Positions 28,855 to 38,795 of a stretch of DNA of 64,000 bases are shown piece after piece (position 1 is the stretch's first letter; each line of letters begins with the position of its first letter). The DNA is from Actinomycetes bacterium (GTDB lineage Bacteria > Actinomycetota > Acidimicrobiia > Acidimicrobiales > RAAP-2), in assembly GCA_021831035.1 (NCBI GenBank), contig JAKBNL010000009.1, positions 1 to 64,000 of the forward strand, in the 5' to 3' direction. A program made the translations under genes and the position numbers. The notes beneath the pieces were generated by a model. It made no database searches, was not told the origin of the DNA, and saw nothing but the letters and a program-made list of their open reading frames with translations.

Positions 28855-30854
28855 GCCCGCGGCTGCGCAACGACCCGGCCGCCCTGGGTTCGCTCTACCT
28901 GCGCCAGCACCTCGACAACCCGGTCGCGTGGTGGGCCTGGGGTGAGGACGCCCTGGCCGAGGCCCGGCGCCTCGACCGGCCCGTCTTCCTCTCGGTGGGC
29001 TACGCGGCCTGCCACTGGTGCCACGTGATGGCCCACGAGTCCTTCGAGGATCCCGAGGTGGCGCGCGTCCTCAACGAGCGCTTCGTCCCGATCAAGGTCG
29101 ACCGCGAGGAGAGACCCGACGTCGACGCCCTCTACATGGCCGCCGTCCAGCTCTCGAGCGGCCACGGGGGTTGGCCCATGTCGGTCTTCACCCTGCCCGA
29201 CGGGCGTCCGTTCCTCGCCGGCACCTACTATCCGCCGCGCGACCGCGCGGGTCTGGTCGGCTTCCCCCGACTCCTCGCGGCCGTCGCCGACGCGTGGGGC
29301 GAGCAGCGCCCCCTCGTCGAGGCCCAGGCCGCCGAGCTCGCCGACGCCCTCGCGCGCGAGGTGCGCCTGACCGACCACCTCGCGCCCGCGCTGCGCCCGC
29401 TCGACCTCGCCGGGGTGCGCCGGAACCTGCGCGACGCCCTCGTCGAGCGCGCCGACGCCGACGGGGGCTTCGGGCCGGCGCCGCGCTTCCCGAGACCCAG
29501 CTACCTGCGCGCCCTCTTCGAGTTCGACGACGGGCCCTCACGCGAAGCCCTCAGCGGCGCGCTCGAGGCGATGGCCCGCCGCGGACTCTACGACCACCTC
29601 GACGGGGGCTTCGCGCGCTACAGCGTGGACGCCACCTGGCACGTGCCCCACTTCGAGAAGATGCTGAGCGATCAGGCGCTGCTCGCGCGCTGCTACCTCG
29701 AGGCCGCCCGCGTCGGGGGGGGCGCGTCCTGGCGAGAGGTGGGGCTCGCGACCCTTGACTTCGTCGAGCGGGCCCTGCGCACGCCCTCGGGCTACGCCGC
29801 CGCGCTCGACGCCGACGCCGGCGGCGTGGAGGGGGGCCACGTGACCTGGACCCCCGAGGAGGTGCGCGACGCCCTGGCGGGGGAGCCCGGCGCCCTCGTC
29901 GAGACGGTGCTGCGGCGCTACACGATCACCGCCGCCGGCGACCTCGAGGGGCGCAGCGTGCCCCGCCTGGCCGACGGGGAGCCCTTCGCGACCCCGCCCC
30001 ACCTCCACGGGGCGCTCGTGCGCCTCGCCGAGGTTCGAGGGCGTCGGGTCCAGCCCGCGCGCGACGACAAGGTCGTGCTCGAGTGGAACGCCTACCTCGC
30101 CCAGGCCCTCCTCGCGGCCGGGGCCGAGCCGTACCTCTCGCGCGCCCTCGACCTCCTCGAGGGCCTCGCGGCGACCCACCGCGAGGGGGCTCGGTGGTGG
30201 CGGACCCAGCACCGGCGCGTCGCGGCGACGGCCGGGGACCTGGCGGCGCTCGCCGACGCCCACCTCGACGCCTTCGTCGCGACCGGGAACGACCGGTGGC
30301 GCGACGGGGCGCGCGCGCTGTGCGAGACGCTTCTCGATCGTCACTGGGAGGGGCCGCGGCCGAGCGCGCTCGCGCCCGACGTGGGCGCGGGCGTCGCCAC
30401 CCCCGACCGCGAGACCCTCGACCTGGTGACCCGGCCAAAGGACGTCCTCGACGGGTCCACCCCCTCGGCCCACGCGCTGGCCACGAGGGCCCTGGCGCGA
30501 CTGGCCCTCGTCGACGCCGACCCCGACCGTCTCGCCGTCGCCCAGCGCCTGGTGGCGCTGGGCGCGGCGCTCTTCGAGCATCCCCTGGCCGTGCCCGACC
30601 TCATCGAGGCGGCCGGCTTCGCCCTCCAGGGCGTCGAGGTGGCCCTGCCCGGCGCCGAGGGACCCCTCGCCCGTCACCTACGATCGAGGGTCGTGCCGCG
30701 AACCGTCGTCATCACCGGCGAGGGCGGATCGCCCCTGCTCGCCGGGCGTCGCGCCGGTCGGGCGTACGTCTGTCGCGCCGGTGTGTGCACCGCCCCCGTC
30801 GACGACCCGGCCGCCCTGGACGCCGCCCTGGCCGAGGCGCTGGCGTGGCGCTGA
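28851..30854 (+). CDS. DUF255/YyaL-type thioredoxin-domain protein
   Basis: GTGA overlap start; LYLRQHLDNPVAWWAWG; VGYAACHWCHVMAHESFEDPEVA; GGWPMSVFTLPDGRPFLAGTYYPP. Confidence 0.93.
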   Translation: MSPRLRNDPAALGSLYLRQHLDNPVAWWAWGEDALAEARRLDRPVFLSVGYAACHWCHVMAHESFEDPEVARVLNERFVPIKVDREERPDVDALYMAAVQLSSGHGGWPMSVFTLPDGRPFLAGTYYPPRDRAGLVGFPRLLAAVADAWGEQRPLVEAQAAELADALAREVRLTDHLAPALRPLDLAGVRRNLRDALVERADADGGFGPAPRFPRPSYLRALFEFDDGPSREALSGALEAMARRGLYDHLDGGFARYSVDATWHVPHFEKMLSDQALLARCYLEAARVGGGASWREVGLATLDFVERALRTPSGYAAALDADAGGVEGGHVTWTPEEVRDALAGEPGALVETVLRRYTITAAGDLEGRSVPRLADGEPFATPPHLHGALVRLAEVRGRRVQPARDDKVVLEWNAYLAQALLAAGAEPYLSRALDLLEGLAATHREGARWWRTQHRRVAATAGDLAALADAHLDAFVATGNDRWRDGARALCETLLDRHWEGPRPSALAPDVGAGVATPDRETLDLVTRPKDVLDGSTPSAHALATRALARLALVDADPDRLAVAQRLVALGAALFEHPLAVPDLIEAAGFALQGVEVALPGAEGPLARHLRSRVVPRTVVITGEGGSPLLAGRRAGRAYVCRAGVCTAPVDDPAALDAALAEALAWR

Positions 30855-31564
30855 TCACCCGGGACCCGGCGGTGCGCGCCACGCGCCACCTCATCACCCA
30901 CCTGCCCCAGCGCGACGCGGTGACCCTCGTGGGGGGCTCGACGGTCTACGGCCTCGTGCTGGGCTCGACCAACGAGTCGACCACCGTCATCGACCTCTCG
31001 AGCCAGGCCCTGGTGCGCTGGCGCGTCCCCTGGCCCGCGGGCGAGGAGACCGACCTCGCCCTGTTCGACGTGGTCGAAGCGGTCCTCGCCGAGGACCTCG
31101 AGCGCGACGACCTCGCCCAGCCCGAGTGCGTCACGCTCGCCGAACTCCCCCGACGTCTGGGCACGTACCGGGGCCGTCGGGTACGCGTGTGGCTCGAGCG
31201 GCTGGTCACCCCCGCCGACGGACCGCTGTTCGGCTTCCGCGGACCGAGCGCGCCCTACTGGGAGTTCCGCGGCGAGCGGCCGAGCGTCGCCCTGGTCGCC
31301 CCCGACCGCGGCCCCCAGCTGCTGCGCCGCCCCGACGACGGCTCGACCTGGGTGCGCTTCGGCTGGTTCGGCGACGACATCTGGCTGCTGTGCGAGGACG
31401 CCCACGCGATCCGCACCATCGAGTCCACCCGGCGCACCACGCTCTCGGGCAAGGAGCTCGCAACGGCCCTGGGCTTTCGCCCGACCTACGTGCTCACGAC
31501 GTTGTCGGCCCCGGTCGAGGGCCACTGCTACAAGAGCTGCACGGGGCTCTTGCCCCGGGGGTGA
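30845..31564 (+). CDS. hypothetical protein
   Basis: GTG start overlapping the preceding stop; C-terminal GHCYKSCTGLLP; no family recognised. Confidence 0.6.
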   Translation: MALITRDPAVRATRHLITHLPQRDAVTLVGGSTVYGLVLGSTNESTTVIDLSSQALVRWRVPWPAGEETDLALFDVVEAVLAEDLERDDLAQPECVTLAELPRRLGTYRGRRVRVWLERLVTPADGPLFGFRGPSAPYWEFRGERPSVALVAPDRGPQLLRRPDDGSTWVRFGWFGDDIWLLCEDAHAIRTIESTRRTTLSGKELATALGFRPTYVLTTLSAPVEGHCYKSCTGLLPRG

Positions 31565-31565
31565 G

Positions 31566-32237
31566 CTAGCGGGGCAGCTTGCCCGAGGCGAGCGCCTCGG
31601 CCATGGCCCAGCCGAAGACCACCAGTCGCTGGCCCGAGGCCGGGTCGACCCCCGAGAACAGGGCGTCCACACCGTCGGGCACCGGCCCCTTGGCCGCCAC
31701 GTAGTCGAGCCCACCGACGGGCCCGGGGGCCGTGGTCATCACGAAGGTCTTGTCGTCGATCGCCTTCTCCGCGCCGAAGCGCTTGGCCAGACGGCGCCCC
31801 CACGCCCGATCCTCGCCGGTCGGGCGGTACCCGACCCGCGGTACGACGTCCTCGAGGCCCAAGAAGGCGCGGTACCCGTCGGGGGAGGTCAGCCGGGTCC
31901 CGAGCAACACGTCCTCGTCGGGGAAGGCCAGCAGCGCCCGGCGGAACTGGTCGTGCAGGATGGCCCGCAGGGTCTGGTCGGACTTGGCGTTGCGATCGAC
32001 GAGCAGCAGTCCCACCAGGAGTGACGGCGTGCCGCCGATGCGCTCGAGTGAGCAGAAGGAGTAGCCCCGCAGCCGCGAGCCCTCTTTGGCGTAGGTCACG
32101 AGCACCCACTCCTCGCGTTGCTTGGAGAGGAACCCGATGTCGAAGTTGGGCTCCCGATCGACGCAGAGGTCGGCCATCTCGGCCAGCTCGGCGTCGCTCA
32201 GGGCCGTGGTGTCCTTGGTCGTCACCGTCATCGCCAT
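31566..32237 (-). CDS. hypothetical protein
   Basis: ATG near 32237; SDAELAEMADLCVDREPNFDIGFLSKQREEWVLVTYAKEGSRLRGYSF; no family recognised. Confidence 0.6.
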   Translation of the reverse strand: MAMTVTTKDTTALSDAELAEMADLCVDREPNFDIGFLSKQREEWVLVTYAKEGSRLRGYSFCSLERIGGTPSLLVGLLLVDRNAKSDQTLRAILHDQFRRALLAFPDEDVLLGTRLTSPDGYRAFLGLEDVVPRVGYRPTGEDRAWGRRLAKRFGAEKAIDDKTFVMTTAPGPVGGLDYVAAKGPVPDGVDALFSGVDPASGQRLVVFGWAMAEALASGKLPR

Positions 32238-32376
32238 GACCCCCATTCTACGGGAGGGCGGTGACCCGGGCCCCGAGAGGTCCCCCGGCCGGGCGTCCGC
32301 TGGCGATTCACCGGACCGCGCCCGATCGGCGCCGTCGTTGGGTACGCTCGGCCGACGGGGCGAGTGGGGGTGGGAC

Positions 32377-33207
32377 GTGCGCGGACGCCTAAGGACGACG
32401 TCGCTGGCCGCGGCCCTCGTCGTGGCGCTCGGCGCCCTCGGTGCCACGGGGGCCGCCGGCGCGGGCCTGGTGCCGCCGCGCAACCCGGCCCGCGACGTGC
32501 CCGCCGATCCGGCGTACTCGGTCGCCTCGGGCGTGTCCTACACCGTGGGCGGAGCCCTGCCGCCGTGCTGGACCTGGCGGGGCTCGACCCTCGCCCTCGC
32601 CACCACGGCGAGCGCCTGCGAGAGCGCCGAGGTCGCCGCGACCGACCACGCCCACGCCCTCGAGCACCTCGCGCCGCTGCGCCTGCCGCGCAACTGGACC
32701 ACCCTCAGCGTCGCCGAGCAGCTCTTCGTGCTGGCCGATGTCGAGCGCGTGAGTCGCGGCGAGGCGCCGATCCTCGGGCTCTCGGGCTCGCTCGACGCCC
32801 AGGCGCAGGCCGGAGCCGCCCACGACGCCGACCCGACGCTGATGGCCCCGGTCGCCGGCGCCACCGGCGCCTACGTGTCGAACTGGGCCGGTGGGGACAA
32901 CGCGCTCGACGCCAACTACAGCTGGATGTACCTCGACGGCTGGGCGGGGGCGGCCACGACGAACGCCGACTGCACCGCGACGGGCGCCCCGGGGTGCTGG
33001 GGCCACCGCGACAACATCCTCGTCGATGCGGCGCGCGAGCCCTGCCTCCAGGGGGGCTGCGCCTACGTGATGGGCGCGGGCTACGTCGCGGGCGGTGCGG
33101 GCGGCGGCTACGGCTCGTTCAGCGAGCTGATCGTCCAGGTCGCCGGCGCCCGACCCGCCCTGCTCTACACGTGGCGCCAGGCCCTGGCGGCCGGCGCGCG
33201 GCCCTGA
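32377..33207 (+). CDS. secreted CAP/SCP-like protein
   Basis: Signal peptide; EQLFVLADVERVSRGEAPILGLSGSL; CWGHRDNILVD. Confidence 0.65.
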   Translation: MRGRLRTTSLAAALVVALGALGATGAAGAGLVPPRNPARDVPADPAYSVASGVSYTVGGALPPCWTWRGSTLALATTASACESAEVAATDHAHALEHLAPLRLPRNWTTLSVAEQLFVLADVERVSRGEAPILGLSGSLDAQAQAGAAHDADPTLMAPVAGATGAYVSNWAGGDNALDANYSWMYLDGWAGAATTNADCTATGAPGCWGHRDNILVDAAREPCLQGGCAYVMGAGYVAGGAGGGYGSFSELIVQVAGARPALLYTWRQALAAGARP

Positions 33208-36200
33208 CTAGGCCGAGATGACCCGCCGACCGAACTCGCTGCGCAGTTCGGCCACCACCCCGGGGATGTCGACGGTGAAGTCGGGTCCGAGGCGGAACAC
33301 CTTCCCGGCGGCGCCGGTGTCGACCACGACGGGGCTCGGGCCCGGGTAGCGCGCGAGGATCTCGCGCAGGGTGGCGATCGAGCGGGCCGTGAGGTCCTCG
33401 GGCCGCAGCGACAGGCGCAGCTCGTCCGCCCCCGACGGCCGGGCGAAGGCCTCCACGTCGACGGCGCTGAAGCGCAGGTCCTCGTCGCCCTCGTTGGGTC
33501 GCACCCTCACCAGCACCACGTTGTCCTTCACGAGGAAGCCGCTGAAGCGCTCGAACGTCGCCGCCGAGAAGTTCACCTCGAGCGAGCCCCCGAGGTCCTC
33601 GACCACCACCCGCGCGTAGGTGCGCCCCGCCTTGGTCTGGCGGAGCTGGACCTCGCTCAGCAGCCCGCCCACGGTGACGGGCCGCCCGGTGCGGGCGATC
33701 TCCTCGGCCCGTTCACGGATCTCGCTCAACGAACCGTCGGTGCGCTGGGTCAGCACGGCCTGGATCCCGTAGAGCGGATGGTCCGAGACGTAGGTGCCGA
33801 GCATCTCCCGCTCGAAGTCGAGCTTGACGGCCGTGTCGAACTCCTCGGTCGGGATCGGCACCTCGGTCCCCTCCCAGTCGTCGCCGCTCTCGCCCCCGAG
33901 CGCGGCGAACAAGGTGGAGATCCCGAGCGACAGGTCCTTGCGCCGCGCGAGGGTCAGGTCCACGATCTCGTCGATGGCGAGCAGCAGACCCCGGCGGCTC
34001 ACCCCGAAGGAGTCGAACGCCCCGGCCTTGACGAGGGACTCGAGGGTGCGCCGGTTCAACACCACCGGGTCGACCCGGCGCACGAAGTCGTAGACCGAGG
34101 TGAAGGGCCCGCGGGCCTCGCGCTCCTGGACGATCCGCTCCACGAGGGCATCGCCGACGTTGCGCACCGCGGCCATCCCGAACAGGATCGTCCGGTCCTC
34201 GCTCGGTGAGGGCGTGTAGTCGGCGAAGGAGGCGTTGACGTCGGGCACGCCGACCGTGATCCCCATCTGGCGGGCCTCGTTGAGGTACAGCGCGGACTTG
34301 TCCTTGTCCTCGCGGAACGAGGTCAACAGCGCGGCCATGTACTCGACCGGGTAGTGGGCCTTCAGCCAGGCGTTCTGGTAGCCCACCAGTGCGTAGCCGT
34401 AGGCGTGGCTCTTGTTGAAGGCGTAGTCGGCGAAGGGCTCGATCTTGTCGAAGATGGCCTTGCCCAACGCCTCGCCGTACCCCTGGCGCTCGGCGCCCGC
34501 TTCGAACTTGGCCCGCTGGGCCTGGATCATCTCCTTGATCTTCTTCGAGCAGGCCTTGCGCAGGTCGTCGGCCTCGGTCATGGAGAAGCCGGCCACCATC
34601 GTGGCGACGCGCATGATGTCCTCTTGGTAGATCATGAGCCCGAAGGTCTCGCCGAGGATCGCCTCGAGGTCCGGGTGGTCGTAGGTGACCGGCTGACGAC
34701 CGTTCTTGCGGTCGGCGTAGTCGTTGTGGACGTTCTCACTCAAGGGGCCGGGCCGGTAGAGCGCGTTCAGGGCGGCGATGTCGTCGAAGGACGTCGGCGC
34801 GAGCCGGCGCATGAGCTGACGCATCTTGTCGCCCTCGAGCTGGAAGATGCCGATCGAGTTCCCCTGGCGCAGCATCTCGAAGACGGCCGGGTCGTCCAGC
34901 GCCACCCGGTCGATGTCGACCCGCTCGCCGTGGCGACGCTCGATGTGGTCGAGCGTGCGCTCGATGATCGCCAGGTTGCGCAGCCCGAGGAAGTCCATCT
35001 TCAACAGACCGAGCTTCTCGATGGCGGTCGCCTCGTACTGCGTGACGATGGGCGCGTCGTCGCCGGTGCCGTTGGGGCCGCTCTTGCGCTGAACCGGCAC
35101 GTAGGCGAGAACCGGCTCCTTCGTGATGACGACCGCCGCCGCGTGGATCCCGTCCTGGCGTCGCTTGTCGACGAAGCCCTTGGCCACGTCGACCACGTGG
35201 CGGACCTCGGGGTCGCTCCCGTAGAGGGCGCGCAGCTCGGACGCCTCGGCGAACCGGCCCTCGTAGCCCGTGGTGGGGGTGAAGCACGCCTCGAGGGGCA
35301 GGTCCTGGCCCATGACGAGCGGGGGCATGGCCTTGGCGATCTTGTCCCCGAGCTGGGGCGGGTAGCCGAGCACCCGCGCGGCGTCGCGCACCGCGGCGCG
35401 CGCCTTGATCGTCGAGAAGGTGATGATCTGGGCGACGTGGTCGGTGCCGTAGCGCTCGGCGGCGTAGCGGATCATGTCCCCGCGGAAGCGCTCGTCGAAG
35501 TCCATGTCGATGTCGGGCATCTGCTTGCGCCCGGGGTTCAAGAACCGCTCGAAGATCAGCCCGTTGGCGATGGGGTCGATGTCGACGATGCGCAGGCAGT
35601 ACGCGACGCAGCACCCCGCCGCCGAGCCCCGGCCCGGGCCGACGCGGATCCGGCTCTCGCGGGCGTGGCGGATCAGGTCCCAGACGACGAGGAAGTAGTC
35701 GGCGAATCCCATCTCACCGATCACCGAGAGCTCGTAGTCCAGGCGTTCGCGCACCGCGTCGGAGAGGTCGTGGCCGTAGCGCTCGCGGGCTCCCTCGTAG
35801 GTGAGATCGCGCAGGTAGCGCGCGGCGCCCTCTTTGTGCGAGAGGTCGAGATAGCCCGCGGGCAGCGAGAACTCCGGCAGCGCGTCGTTGTCGAAGTCGA
35901 TCGTGACCTCGGCTCGCTCGGCGACGAGCAGGGTGTTGTCGCAGGCCTCGGGCAGGTCGCGGAAGAGGTGGCGCATCTCGGCCGCGGTCTTGAGGTAGTG
36001 CTGGTCGCTCTGGAATCGGAAGCGATCCGGGTCCGAGACCCGCGCGCCCGTGCCGATGCACAACAGCGCGTCGTGCATCTCGGCGTCGCCCGGGCGGACG
36101 TAGTGGAGGTCGTTCGTGGCGAGCAGCGGCGCCCCCAGGTCGCGCGCGAGCGCGACGAGCCGCGGGTTGGTGCGGCGCTGCTCGGGCTGTCCGTGGTCCT

Positions 36201-36768
36201 GGAGCTCGATGAAGAAGTTCTCCCGGCCGAAGATCTCCTGGAGCCGCCCCCCGAGCTCGCGGGCCCGCTCGTCGTCGTCGCGCAGCAGGGCCTGCAGGAC
36301 CACGCCGCCCAGACAGCCCGAGGTCGCCACCAGCCCCCCGGCGTGGCGCTCGAGCAGCTCCCAGTCGACGCGGGGCTTGTAGTAGTAGCCCTCGAGGAAG
36401 GCCAGCGACGAGAGCTCGCGCATGTTGGCGTAGCCCTCGTTGGTCACGGCGAGGAGCGTCAGGTGGTGGTAGAGCTTCTGGCCGCCCTCGGTTTCGCCGC
36501 CGGTGTCGTCGATGCGCCCGCGTCGCGCCGGCCGGTCGAAGCGGCTCGTGGCCGACATGTACGCCTCGAGCCCGAGCACCGGCGTGATCCCGTGCTTGCG
36601 GCACGTCTGGTAGAAGTCGATGACGCCGTAGAGGTTGCCGTGGTCGGTGATCGCGAGCGCGCGCTGGCCGTCGGCCTTGGCCGCGAGCACGAGGTCCTCG
36701 ATGCGCGCCGCACCGTCGAGCATCGAGTACTCGGTGTGGTTGTGCAGGTGGACGAACCCGTCGGACAC
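33208..36768 (-). CDS. dnaE: DNA polymerase III subunit alpha
   Basis: PHP N-terminus FVHLHNHTEYSMLDGAAR; GRGSAAGCCVAYCLRI; PDIDMDFDERFRGDMIRY. Confidence 0.97.
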   Translation of the reverse strand: MSDGFVHLHNHTEYSMLDGAARIEDLVLAAKADGQRALAITDHGNLYGVIDFYQTCRKHGITPVLGLEAYMSATSRFDRPARRGRIDDTGGETEGGQKLYHHLTLLAVTNEGYANMRELSSLAFLEGYYYKPRVDWELLERHAGGLVATSGCLGGVVLQALLRDDDERARELGGRLQEIFGRENFFIELQDHGQPEQRRTNPRLVALARDLGAPLLATNDLHYVRPGDAEMHDALLCIGTGARVSDPDRFRFQSDQHYLKTAAEMRHLFRDLPEACDNTLLVAERAEVTIDFDNDALPEFSLPAGYLDLSHKEGAARYLRDLTYEGARERYGHDLSDAVRERLDYELSVIGEMGFADYFLVVWDLIRHARESRIRVGPGRGSAAGCCVAYCLRIVDIDPIANGLIFERFLNPGRKQMPDIDMDFDERFRGDMIRYAAERYGTDHVAQIITFSTIKARAAVRDAARVLGYPPQLGDKIAKAMPPLVMGQDLPLEACFTPTTGYEGRFAEASELRALYGSDPEVRHVVDVAKGFVDKRRQDGIHAAAVVITKEPVLAYVPVQRKSGPNGTGDDAPIVTQYEATAIEKLGLLKMDFLGLRNLAIIERTLDHIERRHGERVDIDRVALDDPAVFEMLRQGNSIGIFQLEGDKMRQLMRRLAPTSFDDIAALNALYRPGPLSENVHNDYADRKNGRQPVTYDHPDLEAILGETFGLMIYQEDIMRVATMVAGFSMTEADDLRKACSKKIKEMIQAQRAKFEAGAERQGYGEALGKAIFDKIEPFADYAFNKSHAYGYALVGYQNAWLKAHYPVEYMAALLTSFREDKDKSALYLNEARQMGITVGVPDVNASFADYTPSPSEDRTILFGMAAVRNVGDALVERIVQEREARGPFTSVYDFVRRVDPVVLNRRTLESLVKAGAFDSFGVSRRGLLLAIDEIVDLTLARRKDLSLGISTLFAALGGESGDDWEGTEVPIPTEEFDTAVKLDFEREMLGTYVSDHPLYGIQAVLTQRTDGSLSEIRERAEEIARTGRPVTVGGLLSEVQLRQTKAGRTYARVVVEDLGGSLEVNFSAATFERFSGFLVKDNVVLVRVRPNEGDEDLRFSAVDVEAFARPSGADELRLSLRPEDLTARSIATLREILARYPGPSPVVVDTGAAGKVFRLGPDFTVDIPGVVAELRSEFGRRVISA

Positions 36769-36823
36769 CGGCGACCTCCTCTCCTGCGCAAACTACACCG
36801 ATGAGATTTCGAAGGTTAGCCCC

Positions 36824-37321
36824 CTAGAGGTAGGTCCCCGCGCGGGCGTCGGAGCCCGGCGGGAGGGAGCGGTCGCGCATCTTCTCCAACTGGGCCGCGG
36901 CGGCCGCCTGCTGGGCGAAGAGGGAGGCCTGGATCCCGTGGAAGAGACCCTCGAGCCACCCCACCAGCTGGGCCTGGGCCACGCGCAGCTCGGACTCCGA
37001 GGGGACGGCGGCGGCGAAGGGCAGGGTCATGCGCGCGAGCTCGCTGCGCAGGTCGGGCGAGAGCGCCTCGGAGAGCTCGTCGACCGAGGTCTGGTAGATC
37101 TCGCGCAGCCGGGTCCGTCCGGCCTCGTCGAGGGGGGCGGCGCGGGCCTCGTCGAGGAGGGTCTTGACCATCGAACCGATGCGCATCACCTTGGCGGGCT
37201 GGCTGATGTAGTCGGTGGCCTCCCCCTCCTCGGGGGTCCCGGGCTCCTCGCCGGGGGCCAGGACCGCGTCGGGTCCGACCGGCTCGCTCGTGGTGGTCTG
37301 GGGGGTTGGGGCGTCGCTCAC
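36824..37321 (-). CDS. bacterial proteasome activator-like protein (Bpa/PafE, DUF2587)
   Basis: QPAKVMRIGSMVKTLLDEARAAPLDEAGRTRLREI...AQAQLVGWLEGLFHGIQASLFAQQ; C-terminus ...AGTYL. Confidence 0.88.
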   Translation of the reverse strand: MSDAPTPQTTTSEPVGPDAVLAPGEEPGTPEEGEATDYISQPAKVMRIGSMVKTLLDEARAAPLDEAGRTRLREIYQTSVDELSEALSPDLRSELARMTLPFAAAVPSESELRVAQAQLVGWLEGLFHGIQASLFAQQAAAAAQLEKMRDRSLPPGSDARAGTYL

Positions 37322-37392
37322 CGGGCCAGTGTGCCAGAGTTCGGGACCTTCGGACACCCCCGGTCCCGTGGGGGCCCCGGTAGCATGGGGCC

Positions 37393-37839
37393 GTGAGGGT
37401 CTCCACCCGCGGCGACTACGCCAGTCGGGCCCTATTGAGCCTGGCCCTGCGCGACGACGGCTCGCCCACCTCGGTCCGGGACCTCGCCGAGCGCACCGGG
37501 CTGCCCCAGCCCTACCTCGAGCAGATCCTGCTCAGCCTGAAGGGCGCCGGACTGGTGCGCTCCAAGCGCGGCGTGGGCGGGGGCTACGTGCTCGCGCGCC
37601 CGGCGCACGCGGTCACCCTGGCCGAGATCGTCGCGGCCGTCGACGGGCCGATCAACGCCGGCGACTTCGGCGAGCCCCACCGCAACGGGGCCTGCGACCA
37701 CGAGGGCCAGTGCGTCCTGCTCGAGGTCTGGGCCGACGTCGGCAGCCACATGCGCGAGCACCTCGCGAGCTACACCCTGGCCGACATGGTTGACCAGGCC
37801 CGGGGCGCCCGGCCCGTGGCGCGCACCCACAGCGCCTGA
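37393..37839 (+). CDS. Rrf2-family transcriptional regulator
   Basis: MRVSTRGDYASRALLSLAL...LPQPYLEQILLSLKGAGLVRSKRGVGGGYVLARP; CDHEGQC. Confidence 0.92.
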   Translation: MRVSTRGDYASRALLSLALRDDGSPTSVRDLAERTGLPQPYLEQILLSLKGAGLVRSKRGVGGGYVLARPAHAVTLAEIVAAVDGPINAGDFGEPHRNGACDHEGQCVLLEVWADVGSHMREHLASYTLADMVDQARGARPVARTHSA

Positions 37840-37842
37840 TCC

Positions 37843-37872
37843 TTGCGGCCGGGCCCGGGCCCGTGGTACATT
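37843..37872 (+). promoter_or_regulatory. candidate sigma-70 promoter for the downstream sigma factor
   Basis: TTGCGG (37843-37848), 18-bp spacer, TACATT (37867-37872); AT-rich leader. Confidence 0.45.
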
Positions 37873-37943
37873 ATTAATGCGCTCATAGGAGAAATATATC
37901 CGTGAGACGCGAGACTATTGGCCCCCTTAGACAAGGAGTCGCC

Positions 37944-38795
37944 GTGACCACCACCCCCCGCCGGTCGGCCGTGAACACCACCGACATGCTCGGCCTACTG
38001 ATGCGCGACCTCGATCGCTACCCCATGCCCAACTACGACGAGCAGGTCGAGCTGGCCAAGCGGGTCACCGCCGGCGACGAGGAGGCCAAGAAGCAGATGG
38101 TGGCGGCCAACCTGCGCCTCGTCCTGCACTGGGCCCGCCGCTACCAGGACCGGGGCGTCGAGATGGTCGACCTCGTCCAAGAGGGCGTCTTCGGGCTGCT
38201 GCGCGCGGTCGAGAAGTTTGACTGGGAGCGCGGCTTCAAGTTCTCCACCTACGCGACCTGGTGGATCCGCCAGGCCCTCCAGCGCGCGGTCCAACAGCAC
38301 GGGCGCACCATCCGCATCCCCCTCGAGGTCGGCGAGCAGCTCCAGCGGCTCGAGGCGACCACGGCCGAGCTCACCTCGACCTTCGGGCGCCCGCCCACCG
38401 ACGACGAGCTCACCGAGGCCACCGGCATGGCCAAGGCCGAGCGTGACAACCTAAAGGGCCTGGCCGGCGTCACCGCCAGCCTCGACCAGCCGGCCTCGGC
38501 CGACTCGGCCACGACCCTCGGCGACCTCGTCGCCCCGAGCCAGGACGACTGGGTCGGCGGCATCGAGACCGCGATGATCAACGACCAGATCCACGGGGCC
38601 CTCGACCAGCTGAGCGACCTGCAGCGCGAGGTGCTCACGCTGCGCTTCGGCCTCAACGGCGCCACGCCGCTCTCGCTGCAGGCGACGGCCGCCAAGATGG
38701 ACATCGGGGTCCGCCGGGTGCGCCGCGCCGAGGACGAGGCCCTGGCCCTCCTGCGCCAGGACGCCTCGGTCGTGGCGGCCCACGAGGTCGCCTAG
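37944..38795 (+). CDS. sigma-70 family RNA polymerase sigma factor
   Basis: KFDWERGFKFSTYATWWIRQALQRAV; GTG 37944 with AAGGAG; alternative in-frame GTG 37902 with AGGAGA. Confidence 0.93.
   Translation: MTTTPRRSAVNTTDMLGLLMRDLDRYPMPNYDEQVELAKRVTAGDEEAKKQMVAANLRLVLHWARRYQDRGVEMVDLVQEGVFGLLRAVEKFDWERGFKFSTYATWWIRQALQRAVQQHGRTIRIPLEVGEQLQRLEATTAELTSTFGRPPTDDELTEATGMAKAERDNLKGLAGVTASLDQPASADSATTLGDLVAPSQDDWVGGIETAMINDQIHGALDQLSDLQREVLTLRFGLNGATPLSLQATAAKMDIGVRRVRRAEDEALALLRQDASVVAAHEVA

Noticed and set aside
34354-36804. 816-aa plus-strand ORF
   Set aside because: Entirely antisense to dnaE; low-complexity Arg/Val/Asp/Glu-rich composition typical of antisense frames in high-GC DNA.
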